Shown piece by piece: positions 21,502 to 34,829 of a stretch of DNA of 64,000 bases. A program made the position numbers and the translations under genes. The stretch comes from Marisa cornuarietis (taxonomy: Eukaryota > Mollusca > Gastropoda > Architaenioglossa > Ampullariidae). Below the pieces are notes generated by a model, which worked only from the letters and a program-made list of their open reading frames with translations, made no database searches and was not told the origin of the DNA. The stretch covers positions 1,054,001 to 1,118,000 of the forward strand of contig SMMW01000650.1 of NCBI GenBank assembly GCA_004794655.1, in the 5' to 3' direction. Positions within the stretch are counted from its first letter, which is position 1, and every line of letters starts with the position of its first letter.

Positions 21502-22200
21502 ATTCCTAACACACTGCCCAGTTTGCTGAACACTTTACAGAAGAAATGTCTCTGTAGAAGCCTTGATAACAATTTGTTTTCATTTGCAACGACGTGCAGA
21601 GGAGAGTGAGGGAGTGTGCAGCAGTCAACACCATCTGTTTTGCCAGTGTTTACTCACCCAGCTGCATGCTCATCAGTCGACTAATCAACCATCTCATTAA
21701 ATGACCCACCAGTCGACCTATCTACCGCACTTCTCTATGTGTCTCATCTGCCACTTTATCTGTGGACGTAAGAAATTGTTTTTCCTTAGGCAAAAACGAG
21801 AATATGAGTGACCAGAAAAAAATACAGTGCACCCCATACATCTATGTTCCCAGAAATCGTCAGTTTTTCGCATCTTGGCATGCCCTTTCTCTGTATTCGC
21901 TTATTTTTTTTTTGGATTTAGCCTCCATTATTGCATTTAATCTTGTCATGTAATGCGGCCATTTGTCATCTGCGTTTGAATTGTGCGCAAAAGCGCTGGC
22001 TATGAAATGGCCACAGTTAGCGATTTGAAAGGCGCAGGTAAATTAAGATTAACTGTTTGCACCTGAACTGGAGCCCCGCTGACGTCAAGGACCTTCAGGT
22101 GTTTTTAAAACTCGCAACAGCGCAGTGGAGCATCTCGTAAGAACTCCCCGCCTCCCATTTTTTTTACTTTCTTATTTATTTGTTTGGGCTTGAAGAGTTC
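20646..22200. other. Non-coding DNA with GT microsatellites
   Basis: GT tracts lie at 21061-21085 (followed by CACGCGCGCGC) and 21439-21500. The 21300-21430 segment repeats the theme of CTGCAGT followed by AA(C/T/A)AT every 30-40 bp, a faint local periodicity. No gene was recognised. Confidence 0.5.
21439..21500. repeat. (TG)n microsatellite
   Basis: A pure TG run of about 62 bp. Confidence 0.97.
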
Positions 22201-23316
22201 TTTCTTCTTGTTTAAAGAATTCCCATGGTATTTACGAGCTACTTCCAAAAAAATCAGATAGGCTATATACTGTCTCTACACTGCACACAATTTTCTCTAA
22301 AATATGAAGATGGTTTAAACATTAGTTTAGGTGTTAAGTACTTTTCCTTTATGTACGCTATATTTGTCTCAGGAAATCTATATGTTGTCTATTTATTTTT
22401 ACAACAGAAACATAAAGCAGTAGGAAGAACAAATGAGAGGCATTTTGTCCCATCCCCCCCACCCCGATGTGCTACTTACCCTGGTACGAGGTCCCTTCCT
22501 TATGTCATAGCAACCACTAATGTAATGAACTTGGACGTACAGGTCAAAGCTGGAAACGGTGCTGAACTTCTTGTAAACACATCACGTGACGTAAATTTAC
22601 GTTACTTTTACGGGATTACGTTCTGTCCATGTGATCTTACCGGCTCGCGAACACCTAACTGTTCCAGATCACCGAGACCTTTAACACAGTACCTACATCA
22701 CGAAGGGCAGAAAGAATTTTTTTATATACTCAAAACAAAATGAAACAGCAACAAAGCTGAGAATGTATAATTGCAATAATTGTAAACAGAGAGTTTGTGC
22801 GGATCTCGCGAGTGGCTGAAGAGCGTTTCTGGATTTGAAACACCGGTCAACACCAACAACACTATGTAAGGTTTCTTGGCTTGCAGCTCGTATAAAAAAT
22901 CCGTTGTTGACAGTTTTGTGATTAGGACGAAACCTAGATTTCGTTAGCGTTTTCTGGTTGATGAAAATTCGAGCGCCGGCGCCCTGGAAGGAAAAGTCTC
23001 AGTGGTGCAGCCTCTGTGTTTTTGGCGATGCAAAAAAGATGCCACACACCAGCCACGCTTCGCCTGAGAGTCCCTCGCTTGCACAAGACCATGACCTTCT
23101 CGTCTTCCCGTGCCCTGGCGTTCGATATCCTCCCTTCCCCCCAAGTCCCAAAATAGCAGCTACACGCGCAGCATCCTTTCGCTTACGTGAGGTCATGTAT
23201 ACGCCTGCTACAATACATCAGAGCCTTCCTTTCGCAATAAGCGAGGTGTATTGCGAGGTACATTGCAAGACTGGCATCTTTAGAACCAAGTCTTATGCTT
23301 GGGATTTGTTGGAAAA

Positions 23317-23320
<4 letters not shown>
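22201..23320. other. Unassigned; contains an anonymous 172-codon open frame
   Basis: The plus frame 22225-22743 is open but has no motif I recognise, and its composition changes midway from AT-rich to mixed. A chance ORF is the simplest reading. The remainder shows no repeat structure. Confidence 0.4.

Positions 23321-23358
<38 letters not shown>
23321..23358. repeat. (CA)n microsatellite
   Basis: A pure CA run. Confidence 0.97.
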
Positions 23359-23362
<4 letters not shown>

Positions 23363-23625
23363 GGGGAGTGGGGTGCACAGGAGAAGGGGGATCAGTGTGT
23401 TCCTAGGTGAGTATGACTCCATACTCGAGAAATCAGAAGACAAGGAGCGGAGAGGATGTTGCTGGGGGGGGGGGGGAGAGGACGCAGTGTTGCATCATGG
23501 GAAACATGACCGGGGAGTCTAGAGGTGCCGTAGAAATAGAACGGGGCGTCTTTTATCATGAAAGCAAATAGGTCGATCAAGACTTGTCTTCGTTTTGTCA
23601 TAAACAGTGACTGCCAGGTTTTTAC

Positions 23626-23629
<4 letters not shown>

Positions 23630-23683
<54 letters not shown>
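23630..23683. repeat. (TG)n microsatellite
   Basis: A pure TG run followed by GAGAGAGA. Confidence 0.97.
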
Positions 23684-23692
<9 letters not shown>

Positions 23693-23979
23693 TACGATAC
23701 GACATTCTGTAATGATTCATTCTTGTGGCCCAATTTTATACGGGTTGCTACAATGTATAATGCATACATTTACCATGCTCACCACTAGAGTTTCACTCAT
23801 GCATATATAAGCACGTGATAAATACAGGTATGCAACAAACCATTGAGAGAGAGAAACATTACTTTGTTTTTTAAAAAACTGCTCCGGGTGAGTTTGTCTT
23901 CTGTTTTTGCTTTCTTTTGCTAAATAGCGTCTTTTCATCACTAAAAATATCCGACTTCTTAAGGGTAATACGATAAAAA

Positions 23980-24193
23980 AACCAACCAACCAACCAACCA
24001 ACCAACCAACCAACCAACCAACCAACCAACCAACCAACCAACCAACCAACCAACCAACCAACCAACCAACCAACGAACCAACCAACCAACCAACCAACCA
24101 ACCAACCAACCAACCAACCAACCAACCAACCAACCAACCAACCAACCAACCAACCAACCAACCGGAAAGAACGCAAACAAACAAACAAACAAA
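23980..24193. repeat. (CCAA)n array, 185 bp, with AAAC run
   Basis: An almost perfect CCAA tetranucleotide array runs from about 23980 to 24164, with one CGAA interruption near 24073. A short ACCGGAAAGAACG link leads to an AAAC run (24174-24193). The complement gives long GWLV-type open frames in three minus frames that are artefacts. The same tetranucleotide forms the tail of the SINE at 5668-5876, so it could be an expanded SINE tail, but no SINE body adjoins it. Confidence 0.95.
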
Positions 24194-24199
24194 TTCTTG

Positions 24200-24929
24200 C
24201 TTTTGTCAGTATCGTCTATATCAAGAGCATCACATCAAGAGAGTCCTTGACTTTGACGTTTTACTGAAAAAGCCATTTGCTTTTTTTGAAAGCCGTTACA
24301 ATCATAAATACGGCATATTACATGTAAGAAGAACATTTCACATGTTTAGTCCTCAGCATTAATTATATTCTGCTTTTTTCCAACCATAATACACAAGTAT
24401 GTAGACATTTGCTTCTTGTCGTTGTGTCAGAGTTGCCTGCGAAGACATCGATGATATTATCAGTGCCCTTGTGAGTGTTAACACATCAACTCCAGACTGA
24501 AATTCTTTAGAGGTATCGAAGTTATAAAACACCCGTATTTTGTACATCCACCGAGAGAGAGAGAGAGAACCCGCATGAGAGAAACCGCTGGTAGAAAGCA
24601 TAGGAAACACAAAAGCAGAAATGTTAGTATCTTTCTTTCCCCCTGACAAAGCACCAGGACTTTTTATAAAAAATAGAGGAGATGGCTAGGTCGGAACATC
24701 AGCTGCCGTCGATAATGAATTGCCGCAATTGTTCTGATTCCGTGGTAAAAGAAGCTTGACGGTCAATGCAGGTAAGCAGGTGAGCAGGGGCACTCACCCA
24801 GCGATAACGTACTACCGATGGCGAATGATGTGGTGCTGATAAACAGAAGCCCTACAAGGGGCTGGAGGGGGATAAAAGAGCACAAAGAAATACGTTGTGA
24901 GTTAGGCATTCGAAACGCTTGTCACCTTT
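24200..24929. other. Unassigned non-coding DNA
   Basis: Only a short GA run (24552-24568) stands out. Confidence 0.4.
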
Positions 24930-24976
24930 TTTGCAGGGCCGGCTGCTCGGCCGTGATATAGCCTAAGTTGCTGTAA
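24930..24976 (+). mobile_element. SINE family A, 3' fragment
   Basis: GCAGGGCCGGCTGCTCGGCC and GTGATATAGCCTAAGTTGCT match the central part of family A at 28061-28096 and 40034-40070. The tRNA head is missing. Confidence 0.65.
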
Positions 24977-25130
24977 AACCCCGGGGTTGTGTTTCATATA
25001 AAGTCTTGAAAATAAATCTTTAAACGCTGGCCTCAAGTTTAAGTCGACTTAGCTAAGTTTGGTCTTGAATAGTCGACATGTCCATTGAGACCGACGACAT
25101 TTTCAAGACCTGACATGCACCTAAGATAAT
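24977..25130 (+). mobile_element. Inverted-repeat element family, truncated copy
   Basis: The element begins AACCCCGGGG and shares CTTTAA, GCTGG, TCAAGT, AAGTCGACTT, GGTCT, ATTGAGACC and TTTTCAAGACC with the copy at 45294-45535 in the same order. It appears truncated on the right, since the second half of the longer copy is not found. Confidence 0.6.
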
Positions 25131-27956
25131 GTGTTTTTTTATATTTTGGAATCAGCGTCAAACAGGACTGAAAAGAAAGCAACAACTTTTTAAAATTCAA
25201 AATCTCGTATTCATCGCTTTATTGTCTAGTTCAGATTTTATGCCAGAACATCCTTACAGTATATTATACGCAGATGGAGATTCGTTGTAAGCAAGCAGGC
25301 AAGCAAGAAGACGAGCAGGCAGGTTTTTAATTACCTTGCCGCACACAAATCGAATAAAAGGTGGATTGACAGGCCTAAATGTTAGAGACCTGCACGAAGC
25401 TATGCAGAACTGCCTCTGTGTCATTGCAGAGTCAACAGAACGATCTCAGAAAGGGTGATCAATTAGTTGCCAATTTCCCCCTTTTCTTGCCCACGTATTT
25501 AGATAGAACACTTAGTGGTATCAAGAACCGTTTGGACCAGTGTTTAAGAAAAAGATTTATGTTAGAGGAAACCCTTTTACGACTGCAGTGAAAGACATCT
25601 TGGTGGCGCTGCTAACAACGTCTAATCTCGGAATTCTTACCCCATGACGCAAATGTCAGGAGAAGGAAGACAACTAGGAGAGAATAGGAGCTGGCTAAGT
25701 CTGCGATAAACGTTTTTTGCATAAACATTTACCTTCAGGAATAGGGTTGGGGTTCCTGTTGGGAAATCCAGGCTAACTTGTCAGCCTCATCTTCACGTTC
25801 TTACTGATGGGAAATGACGCCTGGGTGGTCCTACCGCCTTTGTGCATGCACCATCTAACGATTTCTTTTTCTTTTTTTGTCGGCGTGTTCTATAGAGAAC
25901 TGAAATAGAAGTCTTACCGACACTTCAAGGTAAAAGCTTAAGGTAAAGAGTATTTAGAATGAAGCGGTTTCCTGATGCGCCTAAGATTCATATTAAGATC
26001 ACGTTTGGTGCGAAACAGCAACAAAGGATCACAGACACAAATCACAAGGCAAACTAACATCAACACTTTGCTGGCTCCTAGGTTCGTGTTCAGCTGGGTC
26101 CTCTTTTTGTGTCGTTTAAAACTGTTGCCGCTAAAGCTTGCTAGAATCGTCTCTCCTGCGCGAAAGACTTTACACTTTAATATGTCTGCATCACCTGCCT
26201 TTCAAGAGTTCGTTTAGGAAAATAGCGTTCAGATGAAAACTCACTTGGATGTTTCGAAGATGTAATTATGTGCCCTTTTAACGGTTTTTGCTTTTGGGGT
26301 GAAGAAAATGTGCTGCAATGACGTCACACAACACTTTCCAACAGGAAGGGACGCTACTCTGTTTGAAGTCGCTTTATTTCCTGTTTGTTTTGACGCTTAC
26401 AAGATCTCATTGAAAAATTGCCCCATTTACCATTTTTGTACTGAAGTACTCGCACATGTTGCCCCATGCCTGCCTGCAGAAGGCTTATCAAAGTCTTAGC
26501 CGTAAAGTCTAACTTTCTTTGAACCTTCTCATTGCAACTGGTGCCATCCATCTCAGCGAGCCGTTAGCGGTGGAAACTTTATTTCACATCTTCATTTCTT
26601 CTGTAGCCTGACTTGTGCCATCGTCTTCAGATTTTCTGCACTTATGTTTTCCCCCAAACAGAAATTTTCACTTATAGAATGGCGCCATTACCCGAGAATG
26701 ATGAATTCGGACTGTTCTTAATTAATTGTACCGGCTATACCTTACTGTCTACCTTGTAACCTCGTGTTGCGTAATATGACTTTTGATGGGAAGGGTTGGT
26801 CATTTCATGGAAGACTCAAGTATTACAAACTTACTAAAATAAACACTCATTGACTGCAACAGAAGGTTACACCGAGGGATGGCCTATGTTGTTTGTTGGG
26901 AGATTGATGACCTGGAACAGGAAAAGCAGAGATGGAGTCTGCCTGAAGACATCACAATGGCAGGCTTTAAAAAATTCCACTTTGACGCAGCTCTCAAGAG
27001 GTCCCGTGAGCGAGTGCATGGGACGTCTTGTTGATTGTTTACTTCAGCAGCCTTTGAAGACCCGTTTTTGTGTGTTTTTGCGGACAACCCTCTCCCAGTC
27101 CTTCCAGAACCATCGATCATTTACTGTATTCTAAGGACGCCGGGAGTGCATGTTTCTTAAATGTCAATAAGCATTAAGGTCGTTGAAGTTGGGTGGTGGT
27201 GGTGTGTGAGGGGGCTCAGTGGGTGGGAGGCTGTACCTACGGCGGACTGTTCCAAATGAAGATGAAGAAGGGAGGAAAGGATAGGAAGAGACAAGTCCCT
27301 TCCGTACAGCATCCCTACAATCCTGTTCTGTCCCTTTAAGATCGTCTTCGCTTCAGTTTTGTCTCTTGAAATGGATCGTATCTGGGGTTGAAGTGTAAAA
27401 GCGGGGTGGTGTAGGTGAAAGGAAACCTCGAGGGCTACATCGGTTCTCTCCCCACCAACCACCCACCCACCCACGCGCGATGATGGCACACCTAGTAATT
27501 CTTGGTTCTGTCGGGGCGGCAGGTGGAAGTTTTCAGGCACTTAAAGAGCCAGCCAACCAGACCGGAACTCTGGGGCTGAAGCACCGGCAGCGGGTCTTGG
27601 ACAACACAGAAAGAAGAGCTTCAAGCAGAGAGTAGGACTTCCGAACAGAGGAGGTGTAGAAGGAAGCTGTTCGGAAACCTAACGCAAGATTTAACCCCAG
27701 CGATGACATTTCATGGCGCCGGAAACTGAGCACGTTTATGGCGCCTTCTTTTTCCAAACCACCCCTCTTTTTTCTTTCTTTTGTTTCTTTCTTTGACCTC
27801 TACTTTGTTTTTATCGCCTTTCTCTCTTTCTCTCCTTTCACAGTACCATCTTTCTTTTATCCTCTCACCTCCGTTTCCTCTCAACGATCTCCTTATCCCT
27901 CTTTCATTTCTTTCCCATTTTCTCCTCTTTCCTTTTCCTTTACTTCTTTTGTGGGC
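25131..27956. other. Unassigned non-coding DNA
   Basis: AT-rich with no recognisable exon, tRNA or repeat pair. A GGTGGTGGTG patch is at 27191-27206 and a CCACCCACCCACCC patch at 27460-27474. 27730-27950 is a long T/C-rich stretch leading into a SINE. Confidence 0.4.
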
Positions 27957-28100
27957 GGCCCGGTGGCGCAACGGTTAGCAGTACAGTGAAGGTTGGCTGT
28001 CCTGGGTTCAGTTCTCTTCTCGGGGGCGCTTTTCTTTCTTTACATGTGGCGTCTATTTACAGGGCTGCCTGCCTTGCCGTGATATAGCCTTAGTTGCTCC
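27957..28100 (+). mobile_element. tRNA-derived SINE, family A, with intact head
   Basis: The head reads GGCGGCCCGGTGGCGCAACG then GTTAGCAGTACAGTG. It has an A box (TGGCGCAACGG) and a B-box-like segment (GGGTTCAGTTCT), followed by GTCTATTTACAGGGCTGCCT and CCGTGATATAGCCTTAGTTG. It is the best-preserved head of this family here, but it is cut off before the 3' body seen at 39925. Confidence 0.82.
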
Positions 28101-28460
28101 CCCTACCTCTTCCAGCCCCCCTCCCCATCTCGATTCTCTCCCCTTAATTCTCATTTCTCTCCCGTCTCCCTCCCCCACTATTATTTTCCTTACATCTTTC
28201 CTTCTGTATCCTCTATCCTATATTTCTTTCTCTCATTCTCTCTTTATTTCCATATCCCATCCCTTTTTTTCTCACCCATTCTTCCTCCCTCTCTCTCTGT
28301 CCCTTTTCTTCTTATCTCCCTTATTTTCTATTTCGTGTTCGCCTTCCTGCCTCCTTAGACCATCTCCCTTTCCTTCTCTCATCACTCTTGGCTCTGTCAC
28401 CTATCTTTATTAATCTCTTCTCTCTTTCCTTTTCTTCCTTCCAGCGAAGGCCCTTGAGTG
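28101..28460. repeat. Pyrimidine-rich low-complexity tract
   Basis: The plus strand is dominated by C and T (mixed TTCC/CTCT) for about 350 bp, continuing the composition found upstream of the SINE from 27.73 kb. Confidence 0.75.
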
Positions 28461-31100
28461 TCTACATTTTTAGCGCGCGTTCACAAACATAGTTAACAAT
28501 GGCAAGCCAAGACAATTTGCACTGTTTCAAAGTAGAAGCGTTTGGAGAGCCCTCCACTCCCCTCCCCTATAAACGCAAAACCAAAGGGAGGAGAATTCTG
28601 AGGGGAACATAAGCTGAAGTCAAGAGGTGAACATTTGCAAGTCAAACACGAAGCCAGATTGTCATATTTACAATTCCAAGAAATGGGTCTTGTGTAGAAT
28701 TCCACAATACTGTCGCTCTAAACGTCAGAAACAGTTTCAGTACCCAAACTACACTTTCATTAAGTTTATCGTTTATTATTTATTATTGTTAGCATGGCTT
28801 CAGTGCGAAGTGACTAACGCAACCATTTATTCTGTGGCTTTTAACTCCACGTTGGCTCTCAAGACCGGTCATTTCACATGGACCGAGTTCCCTCGGAGAC
28901 AAAAACTAATTTGTTTCCCTTTCTAATTAAAGAGTTCTTTCCTCTGTTCATTATTTTTATCTGTCCTTCATCTTCTGCCTCCTTCCATGACTTTGTCGAA
29001 ATTCCACATTTTAAAACAATTTTCTTTCTTTTTGTAAGCTGTCGCCTATTGATCGACAGGTAAAACTAGATTAATAATCTGTCTCAGGTAAAAACAAATC
29101 TCACGTGGATCTTTCCAGTTTCTAATTACTCGGAGTCCTACACTGCTTAGCAACCAGAGAAAATGAGTGGGAATAAAGCAATGTGTGGCTTGATATTGTG
29201 GGCCCAAACCTGCCGCAACAACCTGAAATAAATGCAATAATGAAAAGCCGTGTAGTGTGTGAGTCATATTCTTCTTCCTCCATTTTTTTTCCTGTCTGTG
29301 AGTGTATGACTAAATAACAGTTTCATCTTTCTTTAGCCTTGGAATATTCATCGCTTTAGTTTCACGTCCTCAGCTTTTCGTGATCTCCACAAATTATGCC
29401 AGACTGCATGACTTTCCGAGGTTTACAGCTGGCTAATCGCATCTCATTAATGAACAGTTGGCGAGGAGGTGATGCTAGGGCTTGTGTGGGTGGAGGAAGG
29501 GGAAACTTCTAGAAAAATTTGCTCGTGCTGACAAGTTACGTAACAAAACAAAGTAAAAGGTTAAAGGGTGGATTTGCTGCCATTTTGTATGTATGAATGC
29601 GTGTATATATATATATATTTTTGTATGTGTTTGAGTGTGTAGGGGAGAGAACACCTGAAAAAGCTGGTTCATACGGATACTAGTAGTCGCGTTTTGAAAC
29701 GCAGTGAAACGAAGCTAAACGAATTCCCTTCTTGCGGATCTTGAGATGTGTCTATGCCACTTTTGCTGCTAAATTTTTGTTGTGGAAAGTAGGTCTCCAG
29801 AAGGTAAAGTTATTAAATATGTGCCCGGAATAGTCACATATTCAATAGCAGGTGCCCGGTTACCGCTGACAAAAGTGCCTGAACATTTATTGCTCCCTGG
29901 CATTGCTGTTGGAAAACCCGTCTTAGTATAGCTGTCATGTGGAATCTTTGCTGAACTTGGTCATACGTTGGTCTACATTTGTTCTGGTTAAGAAGAGTTT
30001 TTAAAAAAAGAAGCACTTTGACGAGCAAACACATCGCGAGGGACAGGCAAGACTTCCCACTGGCAACAAACACCAGCAAACCATCTTGCCAGCGAACAGA
30101 AAGCCAGGCGTTGACTCTCGAATAAAGACAGGTAAACACAGGTGGTTTTTTTTTACAGTTATCAAGACAAACCGTGCAGTCTGAACTTACCACCGGCTTT
30201 TCCTGTACGACACTACGATAAACTGCACAAACAAACGGATAATGTGAATCAATACGCTCCGCTCTTCGTCGCATCTTTGGTGCTGAGGGTGTTGTACCCG
30301 AGCAGACGGAGCACCAAGGAGGTTAGAGAAGTGGAGCCTATCATGGGTGTCAAGGAGAAGTTTGTTTGCTTTACTCTGGGTGCGGGTGCTGTGGTGAGGC
30401 GCGATTTCCAGCATGGGAGGAACATCAGCATGTTTTGCAAAAGCCAGGTACGATAGAGCATCATAGAGGTTCGGATGAAGGGGCTGACAGCTGAGAAAGC
30501 AATGATACAACACCAGGATTTGATACTCACAACTGAGAGGATAGATGGATACATAGGCATACAGATAGACAAGAAGAGAGAGGGAAGAGAGAGAGAGAGA
30601 GAGAGAGAAAAGGAAAGATGGGAAGTTAACAAGGAAAGAGAGAGGGAGAATGGAGTAACGAGACACGAGAGAAAGGGAAGAGAATAAAAAAGAGAGCACA
30701 AGAGTGTAAGAAGGGAAAAAAGTGAAAAAAATCGCTAATGACATCAACCGTGGTACAGTTTTGAAAAGCTTATTCGTGCTTATTTTAAAGATTGCAGTTT
30801 CTGTTTACACTTCGTTTGGAACTCTCTCACTCCCTTATAAATATTGCGCTATGCGTGAGCACGTGCAAGCCTGTCGGTGTGTGTATCGCCAACAAGCAAG
30901 CACGTGTAGCGAGTGGGGCTGTGAAAAAAGAAATTTTAAAAATCTTCCAAAATAAACTTCATGAAGATAAGCAGCAGTATCGAGGTTGCCGATGATGGCA
31001 GGGAGCCATCTGTGCAGAGGGGAGACTGAATTCGAAGCTTTCCTCTTATTTAGAGATGTGCCACTCTTGTGTGTCTTGTGCGTTTTCTATTATATGAGAG
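28461..31100. other. Unassigned non-coding DNA
   Basis: A TA run lies at 29602-29620 and a GA run at 30583-30608. No exon, tRNA or dispersed element was recognised. Confidence 0.4.
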
Positions 31101-31292
31101 GGGACCAAGGAACAGCACACACGTGCACACACAGGTACACACAGTCACACAGATCTAAAGCCCAAACACATACAGATACACACACAGACACCCACGCATG
31201 CACAAGAGCACAGACTTAAACATATGAGAACGCACACATACACACACACACACATACACACACACACGCACGCACGCACGCACGCACGCGTA
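31101..31292. repeat. CA-rich and (ACGC)n simple sequence
   Basis: Interrupted CA repeats pass into an ACGC tetranucleotide run at about 31263-31290. Confidence 0.85.
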
Positions 31293-31621
31293 GAGTGATT
31301 ACTGACAAGATGCGTGGCCTACAAGCGTATGACGACCAAGGATAAACATAAAAACTAGAGGAAAAAAACCGGAGGCATATTCATCGTGCGCATCCGACAC
31401 AGTCCTTAATTTCCCATCATGCCTCATTAGCTTCCATGCGTGCGGCTGATTAAAGGGGCTGGTTAAGGTGGGTTGGGGTGGGGGTTGAGCAGCATGCACT
31501 CTGAACTCAGAGGCTGAAATATATTCCAGATGAAGCGTTGGCGAGGTTCAGTTGTTCAGCCGAGGAATTCTGCCCAGCAATGGTAGAAATGTTGGCTATT
31601 ATATTGATGCACCTACTCATG

Positions 31622-31775
31622 AAGGTGAAGCAGGCAGCACAGTGGTAAACACACTGACGTCAGAAGCTACAGACGTGTTCGGTTCGATACCGAAGCTGCG
31701 CGGTACATCCATCTGTTGAATGAGTACCTGACCTGCGAGGGTTGGGAGCGGTACGTCAGCTTGGGGGGGGGGACG
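31622..31775 (+). mobile_element. tRNA-derived SINE, family B (diverged)
   Basis: A head-like GCAGCACAGTGGTAAACACA, a B-box-like GGTTCGATACC and then GAGTACCTGACC..GAGGGTTGGGAG parallel the family B member at 50520 (GGGTACCTGACTCC..GAGTTGGGGA). Confidence 0.6.
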
Positions 31776-31845
31776 AGATGGGCGTTGGCCTCTAACATCA
31801 CACTCCACCTTTGTACAAACATGCAGGGTGCGAAGGGTCACGTCG

Positions 31846-31864
31846 TCTCTCTCTCTCTCTCTCT

Positions 31865-31933
<69 letters not shown>
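31846..31933. repeat. (CT)n(CA)n compound microsatellite
   Basis: CT runs at 31846-31865, then CA to 31933. Confidence 0.97.
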
Positions 31934-31935
<2 letters not shown>

Positions 31936-32183
31936 TCACACACAGAAATGTGCGACGAACTATATTAGAGCTGTGCATAAAATCCTATTTGAATTGTTTG
32001 CCAAAAGACGATGGGCCTGTCCAGCGAATGCCTTAAAAAGTTTAGATTAAGCCCACGTTCTTTGACTTAACGGGATAAAAGGTACTTAAGGATTGTTCCG
32101 AGCGTGTGCAGTGAAACCTCTCGCAGTTTCAAATCAGTCAACGTCTTAATTGACTGTGGGCAGGAAGAATGGATGTTTCAAAC

Positions 32184-32269
32184 AGAGAGCCAGTACAGTC
32201 ACTTCGTGCAGCTAGCCACAGGCCATGCAAAGAGAGCCAGTACAGTCACTTCGTGCAGCTAGCCACAGG
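32184..32269 (+). repeat. 39-bp direct duplication, offset 47 bp
   Basis: The segment starting AGAGAGCCAGTACAGTCACT occurs at 32184-32222 and, identically, at 32231-32269. This is a recent tandem duplication. Confidence 0.9.
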
Positions 32270-34825
32270 GTTTGCGTAAAATACATCTCGACAAGGCGGC
32301 TGACCGAGGAATCAAGAGAAACTGCTTTAACAAGAAATACCAGAAGGACATTTTTCAGGGATGGTTGTAGATTCCTTTTTTTTTTCATTCCTTTTGTTCG
32401 CATTGGCGCCCATGGTCATTAGCTAGCTTCCCTCAGGCCTGAAAGTGGTCATTAAAAATTAACTGCTGCCTGCGAACTTGCGGTTCTGATAAATCTATTC
32501 CGGAGGCTTACTCTAGGTCAACCCACAGCTCCATTTTTAGCCTGAAGGCAGGGGATAAAATTACCTCACCCAACAAATTAAAAGAAGTGTAATGCTTACA
32601 AATGAACTCGCCAGGTTCAGGAAGGATTGTGTGTGTGTGTGTGTGTTTTGGAAATTTTTTTTTTTGCGGTTCGTGAACTGTGGGGCCGACAGTGTCTGCG
32701 TGGACTCACTAAAAGGTGAGTTGGACACGATAACGGATGGTAGGAGTTTGTTGTCGTGATCTGTGCTGGTTAGTTTTTGGCCGCACGGCTACTGTTACAC
32801 ATCCTGCAGAGATGCTTCTTGTGGTTAATCACGAGAGAGCACATCTGGATCATGATACCCTTCATTCCCTTAGCAGAGTTTGATGGCTAGACCAGTTTTC
32901 TCTTCATCTCATACCTTTTTTATTGTCTGCACGAGCTTTCCAGTATATAATTAAAGAAAACAGTGGAGACACTTAAAAAGTATTGCACAAAGTACTGTAG
33001 CCTAACGATTCGGAGATGGTCCCCAGTTCGAGGACCCCCTCCTCGACTCAGGCCTGTGACTGGTTAACTCTCCCTGTTAAACCACCTGGACTCATATTCT
33101 CGAAACCTATTTACCCAGCTCGTTACCCTACCCAAATGAGGAAGATCAGCTAACCGGAGATAGCGACATAAACCCTGTATCTATGGACTCGAGGTAGACC
33201 TACCCAAATCATTATACCAACCGGTATTTCAGTCGGTATCCCTTTTCAATAACTTTATCCCATCTCGGGTAGATATGGCGTAGATGGTGGTTCATTTAAT
33301 TCAACTGAACCGAATAGTGATTATTTTATACATAACGAATAGATTGGACAGGTATAATGGTAGATAACTGGTAGATAAATGCCGTTTTTAGTGAATTTAT
33401 AATCTGACAGTACCAGCCGTCATTAAAAAAAAACAAAACTGAAAATTTTAATCGACAAATTCGCCCCTCCGTTTTCTTCGCTGATCATTAGTTTCCAAAT
33501 AAAAATAAACACAAGTTTTGTGATCTAATATTGCTCGAGAGAAATATCTTGACCAGAGCGAAAAAATTTGACTTTCCTTAGCTTTTTGTTCGATTTTTCG
33601 AGTTTTTGTAATATTGTTTGCTTTAGTTGTAACGTTCACGTTTTACTTTCTGACCTAATACACACGTGCAATGATACCCTTTATCGAAGTCCTGCTGTGC
33701 CGGTCGGCTAGGTAACCTCCTAAGTGGCTCATAGCTTGCGGGAGTTAGTTTGCCTCGAAGGATATCTTAACCAGCTGATTCCTTACCATGTAAGGGCAAT
33801 TTTTTTACTCATAGGTCATTGGTGATGTTGAAGTATACAACCCCACACGAATATCTGATTTATGTTGGGAAGTAAAATGCGGGGGAAAGAAGTGCGGTGT
33901 CCTAGACACGCTGAACCACTTACAATGCTCTGATTCTATGGCTCTTACTCTGGCAGTAATACGGCGTAGTAACGGCTGTGTACTTTTTTATTTTACTTTT
34001 TATTAAAGAGAGAGAACTGGAGGTGGTGCTTGGAGTGTACAGGCATAACAGATATTTCTGCGACAATGAGTGAGAGCTACATCCCAACCCTGAATCTTAC
34101 GCTCGGAGATATTGGTTAGAGAATGTCTGATACAAAGAAGATGTTCGCATGTTTGTGGAACTCTTTGATTTGCCACGATTGGAGTTCCCGGCCTTCACCA
34201 CCACTAGGTCTCGACCCCTAACCCCTCATCATCACCTTTCATTTGCTGCGGCCCACGCAAGCCCTAACCTGTCACGCGCATGGTAAAAGCCTTGTCCTCT
34301 CCCCGACAGCCCGAATAATTGGGCCGACTTCCGTTCAGAGGGAAAATACTGCAACTGCCCAGGAATAAACTTGAAATAAATCCCATCTTTTGCGTGCAGA
34401 GGGGGGGGAGGGAATCTGCGTGTCACGTGACCCAAACAGCAGGAGATCGGTCAAATGAACTTCTCTCTTCCCGTCTGCACACCACGGAGCTAATGACTCT
34501 TCACTTGAAGTTCGAAAGGGACGTCACCCTGCGACGTAGCCTGGAAACCAGTCCCTTAGCCTTAAAAACAGACGGGCACTTCAAGCTCCCAGTACGATCA
34601 GGAGATAGCTGATAAAGTCTGCAGCTGGGATGCAGACGGCACGAGCCAAGAACTAAGCAGATTAGATTTTGTCGAGTCAGGAAAAATTAATGCCACGAGA
34701 AATATAGATGAAGACCAACATTATTTTTTTCCATTTTTAATCTTCAATTTAATGCAGTGGTTCTTCGATTAATATCTCCTGTATGAAGCGGCAAAGCCAA
34801 CGGGAATAATTCGATGGCGGTCAGC
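32270..34825. other. Unassigned non-coding DNA
   Basis: A TG run is at 32627-32646. At 33000-33060 a tRNA-like piece (AGTTCGAGGACC) precedes repeated-looking sequence, but I could not assign it to a SINE family. Nothing coding was recognised. Confidence 0.4.
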
Positions 34826-34829
34826 ATTG

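Noticed and set aside
22225..22743. 172-codon plus-strand open frame
   Set aside because: No recognisable domain, and one such ORF is not unexpected by chance in 64 kb over six frames.
23717..24192. Minus-strand frames encoding GWLV repeats
   Set aside because: They are a direct translation of the CCAA array, open in several frames.
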